From: Empedobacter stercoris
GTDB lineage: Bacteria; Bacteroidota; Bacteroidia; Flavobacteriales; Weeksellaceae
Strand: one strand, 5' to 3'
Assembly (NCBI RefSeq): GCF_965137335.1
Contig: NZ_CBCRZD010000004.1
Length of the DNA stretch: 64,000 bases
In this document: positions 34,791 through 43,254 of the stretch, in pieces
Layout: each line of letters opens with the position of its first letter
Position numbering within the stretch: the first letter of the stretch is position 1
The notes under the pieces: generated by a model
Databases searched by the model: none
What the model saw: only the letters and a program-made list of their open reading frames with translations
Told to the model about the DNA's origin: nothing
Made by a program: the position numbers and the translations under genes

Positions 34791-36209
34791 TTATAACATA
34801 GTGGTCGGACAAACGTAATCGCTCACCTTGAATTTCCCCGAAGCTTTAATGGCATCGAATCCACCTTGAACATCAATCAGGTTGTCATATCCTCTGGCTT
34901 TAAGAATAGAGTTGAAAATCATAGAACGATAACCACCTGCACAATGGACATAATAAGTTTTGTCTTTGTTTACTTCAGCTATATGTTCGTTAATATAATC
35001 CAAAGCAATGTTTTCGGAATCTAAAACGTGTTCTGAAAAATGTTCACTTTTTTTGCGTACATCTAATATATTCAAATCAGGATTTTCTTCCATTCGTTTT
35101 GCCAGTTCATCTACTGAAATTGATTCGATAGCATCAGTTTCTTTACCTGCCTTTTTCCATGCTTCAAATCCGCCTTTCAAATAACCAATGGTATTGTCGT
35201 AACCCACACGAGCCAATCTGGTAACGATTTCTTCTTCACGACCTTCATCGACAATCAATAAAATGGTTTGTTTAATATCTGGAATTAATGTTCCTGCCCA
35301 AGGTGCAAAGTTTCCGTCGATGCCGATATTGATTGAATTTGGAATAAATCCTTTAGAAAATGTTTGTGCATCACGGGTATCCAGTAACAAAGCATCGGTT
35401 TCATTAGCAGCCGCTTCAAATGCTTCTGGATTTAGAGCTTGTGTTCCTTTGTTCAATACTTCATCAATACTTTCGTAACCTTTGATGTTCATCAGCACGT
35501 TTTCTGGAAAATATCCAGGAGGCGGCATCAAACCATCCAATACTTCTTCGATGAATTTTTCTTTGGTCATCGGCTGCAAAGCATAGTTGGTTTTCTTTTG
35601 GTTGCCCAAGGTATCGGTCGTTTCTTTGCTCATGTTCTTACCACAAGCCGAACCTGCTCCGTGTGCTGGATATACGATAATATCATCTGCCAAAGGAATA
35701 ATTTTGTTGTGCAATGAATCGTAAAGATGTGCCGCTAATTTTTCCTGTGTCAAATCAGCAATCACTTTTTGTGCTAAATCCGGACGACCTACATCGCCGA
35801 TGAATAAGGTATCACCGGTAAACAAAGCAGTTTCCTTTCCAGTTTCATCAATTAATAAAAAGCAAGTACTCTCCATCGTATGACCCGGTGTGTGGATGAC
35901 TTTGATTTGGATATTTCCGACTTGTAAAATTTCACCATCCTCAGCAACATATGCGTCAAATGATGGTTTTGCAGTGGGACCAAAAACAATCGTTGCACCG
36001 TTTTTTTTAGCCAAATCCAAATGACCACTCACAAAATCAGCGTGAAAATGCGTTTCCAATACATATTTAATTTTAGCCCCGTCTTTTTCCGCTTTTTCAA
36101 TATAAGGTTGTACTTCACGAAGCGGATCTATTACCACAGCCTCTCCATTACTTTCAATATAATAAGCTCCTTGAGCCAAACATCCTGTATAAATTTGTTC
36201 TACTTTCAT
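34791..36209 (-). CDS. MBL/rhodanese fusion, CstB-like (copy 2)
   Basis: A 472-residue cytosolic fusion with the same three-domain order as copy 1. The dioxygenase domain has THFHADF, HTPGH and FTGDTLFIGDVGRPD, with a Cys in AGSACGKNM. The first rhodanese lacks the Cys (LLIVDEGREEE). The second has HCAGGYRS, an active Cys with a different loop from copy 1, so substrate preference may differ. It starts MKVEQIYTGCLAQGAYYI. It is monocistronic from regulon site 3, with its own terminator. The sequence is clearly divergent from copies 1 and 3, so this is an older paralogue. Confidence 0.9.
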   Translation of the reverse strand: MKVEQIYTGCLAQGAYYIESNGEAVVIDPLREVQPYIEKAEKDGAKIKYVLETHFHADFVSGHLDLAKKNGATIVFGPTAKPSFDAYVAEDGEILQVGNIQIKVIHTPGHTMESTCFLLIDETGKETALFTGDTLFIGDVGRPDLAQKVIADLTQEKLAAHLYDSLHNKIIPLADDIIVYPAHGAGSACGKNMSKETTDTLGNQKKTNYALQPMTKEKFIEEVLDGLMPPPGYFPENVLMNIKGYESIDEVLNKGTQALNPEAFEAAANETDALLLDTRDAQTFSKGFIPNSINIGIDGNFAPWAGTLIPDIKQTILLIVDEGREEEIVTRLARVGYDNTIGYLKGGFEAWKKAGKETDAIESISVDELAKRMEENPDLNILDVRKKSEHFSEHVLDSENIALDYINEHIAEVNKDKTYYVHCAGGYRSMIFNSILKARGYDNLIDVQGGFDAIKASGKFKVSDYVCPTTML

Positions 36210-36246
36210 TCTTTATGGTTTTTTAATTGTTTTAAATTTTATACTA

Positions 36247-36290
36247 CAAAATTACAACCTGCTTATAACCTGTACAGTAACATAAGTTAC
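36247..36290 (-). promoter_or_regulatory. Regulon site 3
   Basis: Operator AGTAACATAAGTTACA (core 36277-36290), 22 bp, perfect -7 box TAATTTTG at 36254-36247, upstream of MBL/rhodanese copy 2. Confidence 0.85.
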
Positions 36291-36302
36291 AAGACTGTTT
36301 TT

Positions 36303-37106
36303 TTATAAGAATAATTCCTTGATGAGGATATAGATTCCCATTACGAGTACAAACCAGCCGAATGCGGATTTAAGTTTATTGCCTTCGATTTTTTTAGATA
36401 GAAAAATCCCGATAAAAATCCCGACAACGGATAATCCGGTAAAGATGGATAGCAAAGTCCAGTCTATGGTTTCACTACCTTGCAAATCACCTGTGAATCC
36501 CAACAGTGACTTTGCTGCAATGATAAACAAGGAAGTTCCTACAGCTAATTTCATAGGCATTTTTGCTAATAAAACCAATGCCGGAATAATTAAAAATCCA
36601 CCGCCTGCACCTACCAATCCGGTTAGTGTACCAACTAATGCTCCTTCCAGAAGAATCATCGGATAGTTATATTTTATTTCACCGGTGTCTGCATCATTGC
36701 AATGCGGGCAAGGACGTATCATCGATATCGAAGCAAAAATCATTACGATGGCAAACAGCACCATCAAGGCGATAGGTTTGGTAAATTCAAAACTTCCAAC
36801 AGTGAAAATAACATCAGGAATCAGAGGCATCAGATATGCTCTGGTTAAATATACGGCAATGATAGACGGAATACCAAAAATAAATACGGTTTTGAAATCT
36901 ACTTTTTTCTGAATGGCGTTTTGAACTCCACCTACCAAGGATGTAGTTCCCACTACAAATAAGGAATACGCTGTAGCTAATATGGGGTTAACGCCCATGA
37001 CATACACCAAAATAGGAACGGTAAGTATGGAACCTCCGCTACCTATAAGCCCTAATGAAACACCTACTAAAACGGCTAATAAATAGCCTATAAGATCTGT
37101 TGCCAT
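36303..37106 (-). CDS. TauE/SafE-family sulfite/organosulfur exporter
   Basis: A 267-residue inner-membrane protein with about eight helices in two inverted halves, marked by LIGSGGSILTVPILVY near the start and LVGAGGGFLIIPALVLL in the second half. This is the TauE/SafE (DUF81) family, which exports sulfite, sulfoacetate and related anions. A loop with PCPHCNDADTG carries a CxxC that could bind metal or sulfur. It sits back-to-back with cydAB under its own regulon site. It would expel sulfite made by the persulfide dioxygenases, which is a functional inference from the cluster. Confidence 0.9.
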   Translation of the reverse strand: MATDLIGYLLAVLVGVSLGLIGSGGSILTVPILVYVMGVNPILATAYSLFVVGTTSLVGGVQNAIQKKVDFKTVFIFGIPSIIAVYLTRAYLMPLIPDVIFTVGSFEFTKPIALMVLFAIVMIFASISMIRPCPHCNDADTGEIKYNYPMILLEGALVGTLTGLVGAGGGFLIIPALVLLAKMPMKLAVGTSLFIIAAKSLLGFTGDLQGSETIDWTLLSIFTGLSVVGIFIGIFLSKKIEGNKLKSAFGWFVLVMGIYILIKELFL

Positions 37107-37129
37107 AATTCAAAAATTAAATGATATGG

Positions 37130-37173
37130 CAAAATTAAAATACCACGATAACGCAGGCAGTAACAATTGTTAC
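37130..37173 (-). promoter_or_regulatory. Regulon site 4
   Basis: Operator AGTAACAATTGTTACA (perfect palindrome, core 37160-37173), 22 bp, perfect -7 box TAATTTTG at 37137-37130, upstream of the TauE-like gene. Confidence 0.85.
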
Positions 37174-37226
37174 AGAGCTAAAAATTAAAACTAAAAATCA
37201 TTGGATGGCTATTTATTCTATACTGT

Positions 37227-37270
37227 GTAACAAGTGTTACAATTTTTTTTGTAATTTAGAAATACATTTA
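37227..37270 (+). promoter_or_regulatory. Regulon site 5
   Basis: Operator TGTAACAAGTGTTACA (core 37227-37240), 22 bp, -7 box TACATTTA at 37263-37270 (seven of eight), upstream of cydA. It stands 53 bp from site 4, so the divergent genes each have their own operator. Confidence 0.82.
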
Positions 37271-37325
37271 CAGGTGCATATATGCGGTAACAAAACCTGA
37301 TATTCAAACGCTTAAAATATTCCTT

Positions 37326-38663
37326 ATGGAAGACATGATCCTTTACAATCGGCTACAGTTTGCCTTTACGATTACCTTTCATTATTTGTTCCCTCAGCTC
37401 ACTATGGGACTTTCTCTGATGATTGTTTATTTTAAATGGAAGTTCCTGCGAACGAAGAATGAAGACTACAATAATGCTTCTAAATTCTGGATGAAGATAT
37501 TTGCATTGAACTTCGCAATGGGCGTTGTAACGGGTATTCCGATGGAATTTCAGTTTGGTACCAATTGGGCTAAGTTCTCTGAGCTTACCGGAGGCATCAT
37601 CGGACAAACATTGGCAATGGAAGGAATGTTCTCCTTCTTTTTAGAATCTTCTTTTCTGGGCATGTTTCTTTTTGGTGAAAAGCTACTCGGGCAGAAACTA
37701 CACTTTTTATCAGGACTGATGGTTTTCATTGGTTCGTGGGCAAGTGGTTTTTTGATTATCGCTACACACTCTTGGATGCAACATCCTGTCGGTTACGAAA
37801 TTTTGGAGAACGGAAAATTTGTATTGAACAATTTTGGTGCTCTATTCAATAACCCTTGGCTGTGGCCTTCATATCTACATAATCAAATGGGTTCGTTAGT
37901 AACGAGTTCTTTTTTTGTGGCAGCCGTTGGAGCTTTCTATTTATTGAGTAATAAGCATAGTCGCTTTGGGAAGATTTTTGTAAAAAGCGGAGTCGTTTTC
38001 GGGGTAATTTCTTCAGTCATATTGGCTTTCCCTACGGGAGATTGGGCGGCAAAAAATGTGGTTAAATACCAGCCAGCAACATTTGCTGCGATGGAAGGTA
38101 TTTTTGAAACTGAAAAAGGAGGATCTGAAATCGTTTTGGTTGGACAACCCGATATGGAAAACAAAAAACTGGACAATAAAATCGCTGTACCCAATGTACT
38201 TAGTTTTCTTACGTATCAGCGTTGGGATGCTGAAATTAAAGGTTTGAATGAATTTGATGAATCCATACATCCTACCAATGTCCCCGGTTTGTATTATGGT
38301 TATCATATTATGGTTGGTTTGGGCACAATTTTCATTGGTATTATGGTATTTGCTTCTTTTTTACTTTGGAGAAATAAATTATATCAAACAAAATGGTTGT
38401 TGTGGATACTGATGTTTATGATACCTTTTCCGTACATAGCCAACACAGCTGGATGGTACACAGCAGAACTTGGCAGACAGCCTTGGTTGGTTTACAATCT
38501 GATGCGTATGGTAGATGGAGTTTCTCCTACCGTATCTTCGGGAAATACCTTATTTACACTTTTGGGTTTTGTTGGACTGTATTTACTTCTTGGACTGCTT
38601 TTTCTTTTACTTGTTTTAAAAATCATTCGCAAAGGACCTGAAGCTAAAATTGCATTAAAATAA
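37326..38663 (+). CDS. cydA: Cytochrome bd oxidase subunit I
   Basis: A 445-residue quinol oxidase subunit with about nine helices. The high-spin heme His lies in TITFHYLFPQLTMG (about residue 19), the conserved quinol loop motif is AGWYTAELGRQPW, and a later MEGMFSFFLESSF segment holds the acidic proton-path residues. It is shorter than E. coli CydA because the Q-loop is short (CIO-type). bd oxidases resist sulfide, which poisons heme-copper oxidases, so its place in a sulfide island under the shared operator fits respiration during sulfide exposure. cydB starts directly after the stop. Confidence 0.95.
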   Translation: MEDMILYNRLQFAFTITFHYLFPQLTMGLSLMIVYFKWKFLRTKNEDYNNASKFWMKIFALNFAMGVVTGIPMEFQFGTNWAKFSELTGGIIGQTLAMEGMFSFFLESSFLGMFLFGEKLLGQKLHFLSGLMVFIGSWASGFLIIATHSWMQHPVGYEILENGKFVLNNFGALFNNPWLWPSYLHNQMGSLVTSSFFVAAVGAFYLLSNKHSRFGKIFVKSGVVFGVISSVILAFPTGDWAAKNVVKYQPATFAAMEGIFETEKGGSEIVLVGQPDMENKKLDNKIAVPNVLSFLTYQRWDAEIKGLNEFDESIHPTNVPGLYYGYHIMVGLGTIFIGIMVFASFLLWRNKLYQTKWLLWILMFMIPFPYIANTAGWYTAELGRQPWLVYNLMRMVDGVSPTVSSGNTLFTLLGFVGLYLLLGLLFLLLVLKIIRKGPEAKIALK

Positions 38664-39746
38664 ATGGTTATGGAAATATTTTGGTTTATTGTATTAATGG
38701 TTATGTTGGGGATTTACATTATCCTCGATGGGTATGATTTCGGAGCCGGAATTGTACATTTATTTTTGGCTAAGACTGAGGAAGAAAAAAAAGCCGTAAC
38801 CAATGCTATCGGTCCTTTCTGGGATGCTAATGAAGTGTGGCTCATTGCTGCAGGTGGTGTTCTGTTTTTTGCATTTCCTACGCTATATGCATCGGCATTC
38901 AGTGGTTTTTATCTGCCTTTGATGCTGGTTTTGTGGTTGTTGATTTTCAGAGCTGTGGGATTGGAGTTAAGAGGACAGGTGCATAACCGAATGTGGGAAG
39001 CTATTTGGGATAAAGCATTTGGTATAGCCAGTCTTCTGTTAGCGTTGTTTTTTGGAGCCGCTTTAGGTAATGTAGTAAGAGGCGTAAATCTCGGGATGGT
39101 GGAAAATGGTGTCTCTACACATGAACCTCATTATTTCTTTTTAGCACTTTGGAATCCTACGTTTGACCCACTTGCAGAGCATCAGGGAGTTATCGACTGG
39201 TTTACCTTGTTATTGGGACTTGTCGCGGTTGTTACATTAACCATTCACGGAGCTAATTGGATTATACTTAAAACATCCACAGACCTCAATCAAAGGCTTA
39301 AAAAGGTGATTTTTAAATTGAATTTTGTATTGCTGGCATTAGTTGTTACTTCTGCTTGTTTATGGCATTATGTAAAGCCCTTTCCTTTAAATAATCTGCA
39401 AACGCATTATTGGCTTTGGATATTTCCATTGATGGCTGCTATTGGGTTGTTTGCACAATTCAGAGTCGGAAAGTTTAAAAAAGACAGCACCGGATTTTTA
39501 TTTTCTTCTATGTTTATTTTTGGGAGTTTTGCTACTACTATAGCTTCTTTGTTTCCGACATTATTGCCATCTACAAATGGAATTAACCCTTCATTGACTG
39601 TGCATAATGTGGCAGCTCATGAATATGGATTGTCAGTAGGATTGTATTGGTTTATTATTGCAGCCATTTTGGTGGTTGTATATTTCATTATTCAGTTTAG
39701 GGTATTCAAAGGTAAAATGGATGATGTAGGATATGGAGAGCATTAA
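38664..39746 (+). CDS. cydB: Cytochrome bd oxidase subunit II
   Basis: A 360-residue membrane subunit with about nine helices and the canonical N-terminal DGYDFGAGI (about 22-30) and GPFWDANEVWLI (about 50-61) motifs. It pairs with CydA to form the quinol oxidase. There is no gap after cydA, so translation is coupled. No small cydX subunit is recognisable before the terminator, though very short proteins are easily missed. The operon ends at a strong hairpin. Confidence 0.95.
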   Translation: MVMEIFWFIVLMVMLGIYIILDGYDFGAGIVHLFLAKTEEEKKAVTNAIGPFWDANEVWLIAAGGVLFFAFPTLYASAFSGFYLPLMLVLWLLIFRAVGLELRGQVHNRMWEAIWDKAFGIASLLLALFFGAALGNVVRGVNLGMVENGVSTHEPHYFFLALWNPTFDPLAEHQGVIDWFTLLLGLVAVVTLTIHGANWIILKTSTDLNQRLKKVIFKLNFVLLALVVTSACLWHYVKPFPLNNLQTHYWLWIFPLMAAIGLFAQFRVGKFKKDSTGFLFSSMFIFGSFATTIASLFPTLLPSTNGINPSLTVHNVAAHEYGLSVGLYWFIIAAILVVVYFIIQFRVFKGKMDDVGYGEH

Positions 39747-39749
39747 AAA

Positions 39750-39790
39750 AAACTCAAAGACTAAGCATTTGACTTAGTCTTTGAGTTTTA
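39750..39790. terminator. Bidirectional terminator
   Basis: AACTCAAAGACTAAG / CTTAGTCTTTGAGTT stem between cydB and the convergent thioesterase gene; the thioesterase stop lies inside it. Confidence 0.9.
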
Positions 39791-40241
39791 TCGCTAAAAT
39801 TTCTCCTGTCGCACAAACAATTCCTTCAGCAGAAAGTGTCATATCTACCAAGATTTTTCTGCCCTCTATACTTCGGAGTTTTCCTTTTAGCTCCAACTCT
39901 TTACCCATTGGTGTAGGCGCTTTAAACTCAACTTTAAGCGATGCTGTTACACATCTTACAGAAATAATTGTTGCATTTTCAAGATCAATATTTTCTGCTA
40001 AACAAACAAAAGCCGCAGCCGAACCAGTTCCGTGACAATCTAATAAGGAAGCTACTAAGCCACCATATACACTACCGGGAATTGCTGTGAATTTCTCATC
40101 GGGAGTAAAATGCGCAATAGTTTCATCCCCGATTAAATACGTTTTTAACTGATGACCGTTTGGATTGTTTTTTCCACATCCATAGCAATGTGCGAGTTCA
40201 TCGGGATACAAATCTTGGATTGCTTTTCTTTTATGATGCAT
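39774..40241 (-). CDS. PaaI-type hotdog thioesterase
   Basis: A 155-residue hotdog protein with the N-terminal CYGCGKNNPNGHQL motif typical of this PaaI-like subgroup, the central GGLVASLLDCHGTGSA helix (about 60-75) and a TASLKVEFKAPTPMG strand. It hydrolyses acyl-CoA-type thioesters; the real substrate is unknown. It lies 20 bp behind the exported MBL/rhodanese gene and shares regulon site 6, so a role in clearing thioester or acyl-persulfide species is conceivable, as inference. Confidence 0.82.
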   Translation of the reverse strand: MHHKRKAIQDLYPDELAHCYGCGKNNPNGHQLKTYLIGDETIAHFTPDEKFTAIPGSVYGGLVASLLDCHGTGSAAAFVCLAENIDLENATIISVRCVTASLKVEFKAPTPMGKELELKGKLRSIEGRKILVDMTLSAEGIVCATGEILAIKLKD

Positions 40242-40261
40242 TCTTGTTTGAGAATTTGAAA

Positions 40262-41728
40262 TTACTTCACAAGTTCATTGTTTTTATCTTTCCAATCGTT
40301 AATTCCACCGGTATAATTCAGAATGTTTTCAAAACCGTTTTTCACAAGAATGGAATAAGCAATTGCTGCACGTGCACCGCTTTGGCAATGGATGATAACA
40401 GGTTCTTTTTTATTGATTTTATCAAGATTGTTTTCAAGTGTATTCAGTGCTATATTTTCAACACCTTTGATATGACCGCTTTTGTACTCGTTTTCAGTAC
40501 GAACATCAATTTTCTGAATGTTTTTGTTTCCCAAATATGATTTGAAAGTGTCTATATCAATGGTTTTTACATTTTCCAAAGCCAAATTTTGTTCAGACGG
40601 ATTGGTAATGTACCCATAGATATTGTCCATCCCGATACGCATTAGTTTACGGGTCAAATCCTCGATTTGATTTTCATCTGCAACCAAAACAATTTGATTT
40701 TGATAATCAATAACCGAACCAGCAAACGTAGAAAATGTTTTCATATTTTCAATCAGAAGACTCCCAGGAATAAATCCTTGACTCGAAACTGCTTTAGGAC
40801 GGGCATCTATAACGATTAACCCATTTTTAATTGCATTATCTATTTCTTTTTGATTGAGTTTAGCCAATTTCGGAACTTCAACCAATAGCGGACGATTTAC
40901 TTTGTTCAGATGTTTCATCATCGCAAAATATTTTGGCGGAGCGGGTTGCTCACTCAAAATATAGGCTACAAAATCGGTTTCTTTTCCCGAAAATTGCAAA
41001 GCCGGATTGGTCAATTTTTCTTGTTTCAAAGTAGATTGAGGGATATTGCTCAAACTTTTCCCACAGAAAGAACCTGCTCCGTGTCCCGGCCATATTTCGG
41101 TATCTTCGGGTAATTTCATAAAACGTTCGATAGAAGCATAAAGTTGTTTTGCTCCAACTTCCTGCGAACCAATTTGTCCTGCTGCTTTTTCCAATAAATC
41201 AGGACGGCCGACATCGCCTACAAAAATAAAATCTCCGGTAATGGCTTTGATTGGATTTTTTGTGCCGTCGGTAACCAAAAAAGTCAGGCTTTCGGGCGTA
41301 TGTCCCGGTGTGTGAATGACTTCTATCGTAATACTTCCGACCGAAATTTTATCGCCATTTTTCAGTCCGGTGTGTGGAAAATCGTATTGCCAGTCTTTTC
41401 CGCCTTCGTTAGATAAATACAGCGGTGCTTTCGTAACTGCTGCGAGTTCTCTCGAACCACTGAGAAAGTCTGCGTGAATATGAGTTTCGGTTATTTTCGT
41501 TATTTTCAGATTGTTTGTCTGAGCTATTTCCAGATAAGTGTCAATGTCTCTTTTAGGGTCGATTACAATCACTTCTTTGGTTTCAGTATCCCCAATCACG
41601 TAACTTGCCTGTGATAGCGTTTCGTCATAAATACGCTCAAAGAAAAGAGTTTGTGCAAATGAGGAATTGGACAAGAAGAATATTGCTACCAACCAAAGAA
41701 AACTGTTTTTTAAAAAGATGGATTTCAT
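40262..41728 (-). CDS. Exported MBL/rhodanese fusion, CstB-like (copy 3)
   Basis: A 488-residue fusion with a cleavable signal peptide (MKSIFLKNSFLWLVAIFFLSN... ending SFAQ) before the same three-domain architecture. The dioxygenase has THIHADF, HTPGH and ITGDFIFVGDVGRPD, with a Cys in AGSFCGKSL. Rhodanese 1 lacks Cys (VLVADENQ); rhodanese 2 is active (HCQSGARA). It is most similar to copy 1 (shared KYFAMMKHLNKVNRPLLVEVPK-like linker), so it is a recent paralogue re-targeted to the periplasm. A 77-bp leader separates it from the -7 box of site 6. Iron loading of an exported dioxygenase would be notable. Confidence 0.88.
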   Translation of the reverse strand: MKSIFLKNSFLWLVAIFFLSNSSFAQTLFFERIYDETLSQASYVIGDTETKEVIVIDPKRDIDTYLEIAQTNNLKITKITETHIHADFLSGSRELAAVTKAPLYLSNEGGKDWQYDFPHTGLKNGDKISVGSITIEVIHTPGHTPESLTFLVTDGTKNPIKAITGDFIFVGDVGRPDLLEKAAGQIGSQEVGAKQLYASIERFMKLPEDTEIWPGHGAGSFCGKSLSNIPQSTLKQEKLTNPALQFSGKETDFVAYILSEQPAPPKYFAMMKHLNKVNRPLLVEVPKLAKLNQKEIDNAIKNGLIVIDARPKAVSSQGFIPGSLLIENMKTFSTFAGSVIDYQNQIVLVADENQIEDLTRKLMRIGMDNIYGYITNPSEQNLALENVKTIDIDTFKSYLGNKNIQKIDVRTENEYKSGHIKGVENIALNTLENNLDKINKKEPVIIHCQSGARAAIAYSILVKNGFENILNYTGGINDWKDKNNELVK

Positions 41729-41805
41729 ATATTAATTGCTTTAAAATTCAATGTTTAAAACTATCTAACTAACTTTAGTACGTTATTAGTGTAGTAATAA
41801 ATCGT

Positions 41806-41849
41806 CAAAATTAGCAATTCCCATTTTGGCGGAAAGTAACATAGGTTAC
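41806..41849 (-). promoter_or_regulatory. Regulon site 6
   Basis: Operator AGTAACATAGGTTACA (core 41836-41849), 22 bp, perfect -7 box TAATTTTG at 41813-41806. Drives the exported fusion and the thioesterase. Confidence 0.85.
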
Positions 41850-41911
41850 ATAGGATGCAGGAATAAAAAAATATTCAAAAAAGCAATTGTTCCATTTTTT
41901 AATCTTTCAAC

Positions 41912-42553
41912 CTATTCTTTGTTGGTCTCAAAATAGATATTCGGTCTTCCAAAAATCCATTTTACGAATGAAACAACCAATGCAATCGGAATTATGAATA
42001 TAGCGGCTATAATCATTCCGTATTCATACAACAAAGAACTATCTGAATAAGGTTTCCCTTTCTTTCTGGCACGGAGTGCACTCATTGGTAAGCCAATCAT
42101 ATTGCCCATCAGCATCAGTTGAATGGCAGCTAATATAATTCTTGCTTTTTCTTTTCCGTATTCTTTTACAATGGCTTCGTATGTTTCCATTTCGGGCAAC
42201 CCACGTGTTTCGGCATAATGTTGAGCAAATAGGACGGCTTTCGATTCTTCGGGTTTGACAAAGCTTTTGTCTCCCGTAAGGAAACCCGATATTTCATCGT
42301 TATTCATTCCCATTTTTAATGCCATCTGCGTATGGGCGTATGAACATACGGCACAAGAGTTGACCTCAGTTACTGCCAGTTGCAATCTTTCTAAAAATTG
42401 TTCATCAATGGTGTTCTGTTTTTTATTTTTGATAAATACTATTGCTGACCTCGGTGCTAATACCAGCGAACGAAATAGTTCCGATAAAGAAACTTTTCTT
42501 TTATACGAAGTTTGATTTTCAATGTTTTGAGGTATAGATATGTTATTGTTCAT
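41912..42553 (-). CDS. Carboxymuconolactone decarboxylase/AhpD-like protein with membrane tail
   Basis: A 213-residue protein with an AhpD-like domain whose redox site is SCAVCSYAHTQMA (CxxC followed by the proton-relay His, about 67-79). A C-terminal membrane helix (about 175-200) is unusual for the family and suggests attachment to the inner membrane. AhpD-type proteins are thiol peroxidases or alkylhydroperoxidase reductants. It is last in the efflux operon, 5 bp after the ATPase gene. A membrane-bound thiol oxidoreductase role is inferred. Confidence 0.78.
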   Translation of the reverse strand: MNNNISIPQNIENQTSYKRKVSLSELFRSLVLAPRSAIVFIKNKKQNTIDEQFLERLQLAVTEVNSCAVCSYAHTQMALKMGMNNDEISGFLTGDKSFVKPEESKAVLFAQHYAETRGLPEMETYEAIVKEYGKEKARIILAAIQLMLMGNMIGLPMSALRARKKGKPYSDSSLLYEYGMIIAAIFIIPIALVVSFVKWIFGRPNIYFETNKE

Positions 42554-42558
42554 TGTAT

Positions 42559-43251
42559 TTAATTTGTATGTCCACCAATGATGTTTCCGTCTTTCATTTC
42601 TATGGTTCGGTCACTTTTTTGAGCGAATTCATCATCGTGGGTTACAGCGATAATGGTCTGTCCAAAACTGCGTGTCAGGTCTTTGAAAATATCAAAAACA
42701 ATGTCTGTATTTTTACTGTCCAAATTACCTGTTGGCTCATCACCCATAATAATCAACGGATCATTAATTAACGCTCTGGCAATGGCAACACGTTGTTGCT
42801 GTCCACCCGAAAGTTTATTCGCAGGTTTGAGAGCCTGATCTTCCATACCCAGCATTTTTAACTTTTCATAAGCCCGTTCTTCTATTTCTTTTGGAGAAAA
42901 CTTACCAAGTTTCAGTGCGGGAATCATCACGTTTTTCAGGCAGGTAAATTCTGACAGCAGGTAATGAAACTGGAATACAAAACCTATTTTTTCGTTTCGG
43001 ATTGCAGCCAGTTCATCAACCGATTTTCCGGTAATTAATTCATTATCTATCATTAAATTTCCACTATAGTCTCTGTCCATAGTGGAAAGAATATAGAGCA
43101 AAGTAGATTTACCACTCCCTGACTTCCCGACAAGTGTTAAGAATTCTCCTCTCTCTACTTCAAAACCAATATTTTTCAACACCTGAAATTCTACCGGGTC
43201 ATAAAAATACTTGTCGATATTTTCTGTTTTTAAAACGATATTTTTATCCAT
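42559..43251 (-). CDS. ABC transporter ATP-binding protein, MacB/LolD class
   Basis: A 230-residue ATPase with Walker A GKSGSGKST (about 43-51), Q-loop FQFHYLLSEFT, signature LSGGQQQRVAIARAL (about 147-161) and Walker B LIIMGDEPTGNLDSKN. The LolD/MacB class couples ATP hydrolysis to mechanotransmission through an FtsX-type permease rather than to ordinary channel transport. It follows the permease gene by 3 bp. With the adaptor and TolC-like genes it makes a tripartite export system. Confidence 0.92.
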   Translation of the reverse strand: MDKNIVLKTENIDKYFYDPVEFQVLKNIGFEVERGEFLTLVGKSGSGKSTLLYILSTMDRDYSGNLMIDNELITGKSVDELAAIRNEKIGFVFQFHYLLSEFTCLKNVMIPALKLGKFSPKEIEERAYEKLKMLGMEDQALKPANKLSGGQQQRVAIARALINDPLIIMGDEPTGNLDSKNTDIVFDIFKDLTRSFGQTIIAVTHDDEFAQKSDRTIEMKDGNIIGGHTN

Positions 43252-43254
43252 GAT

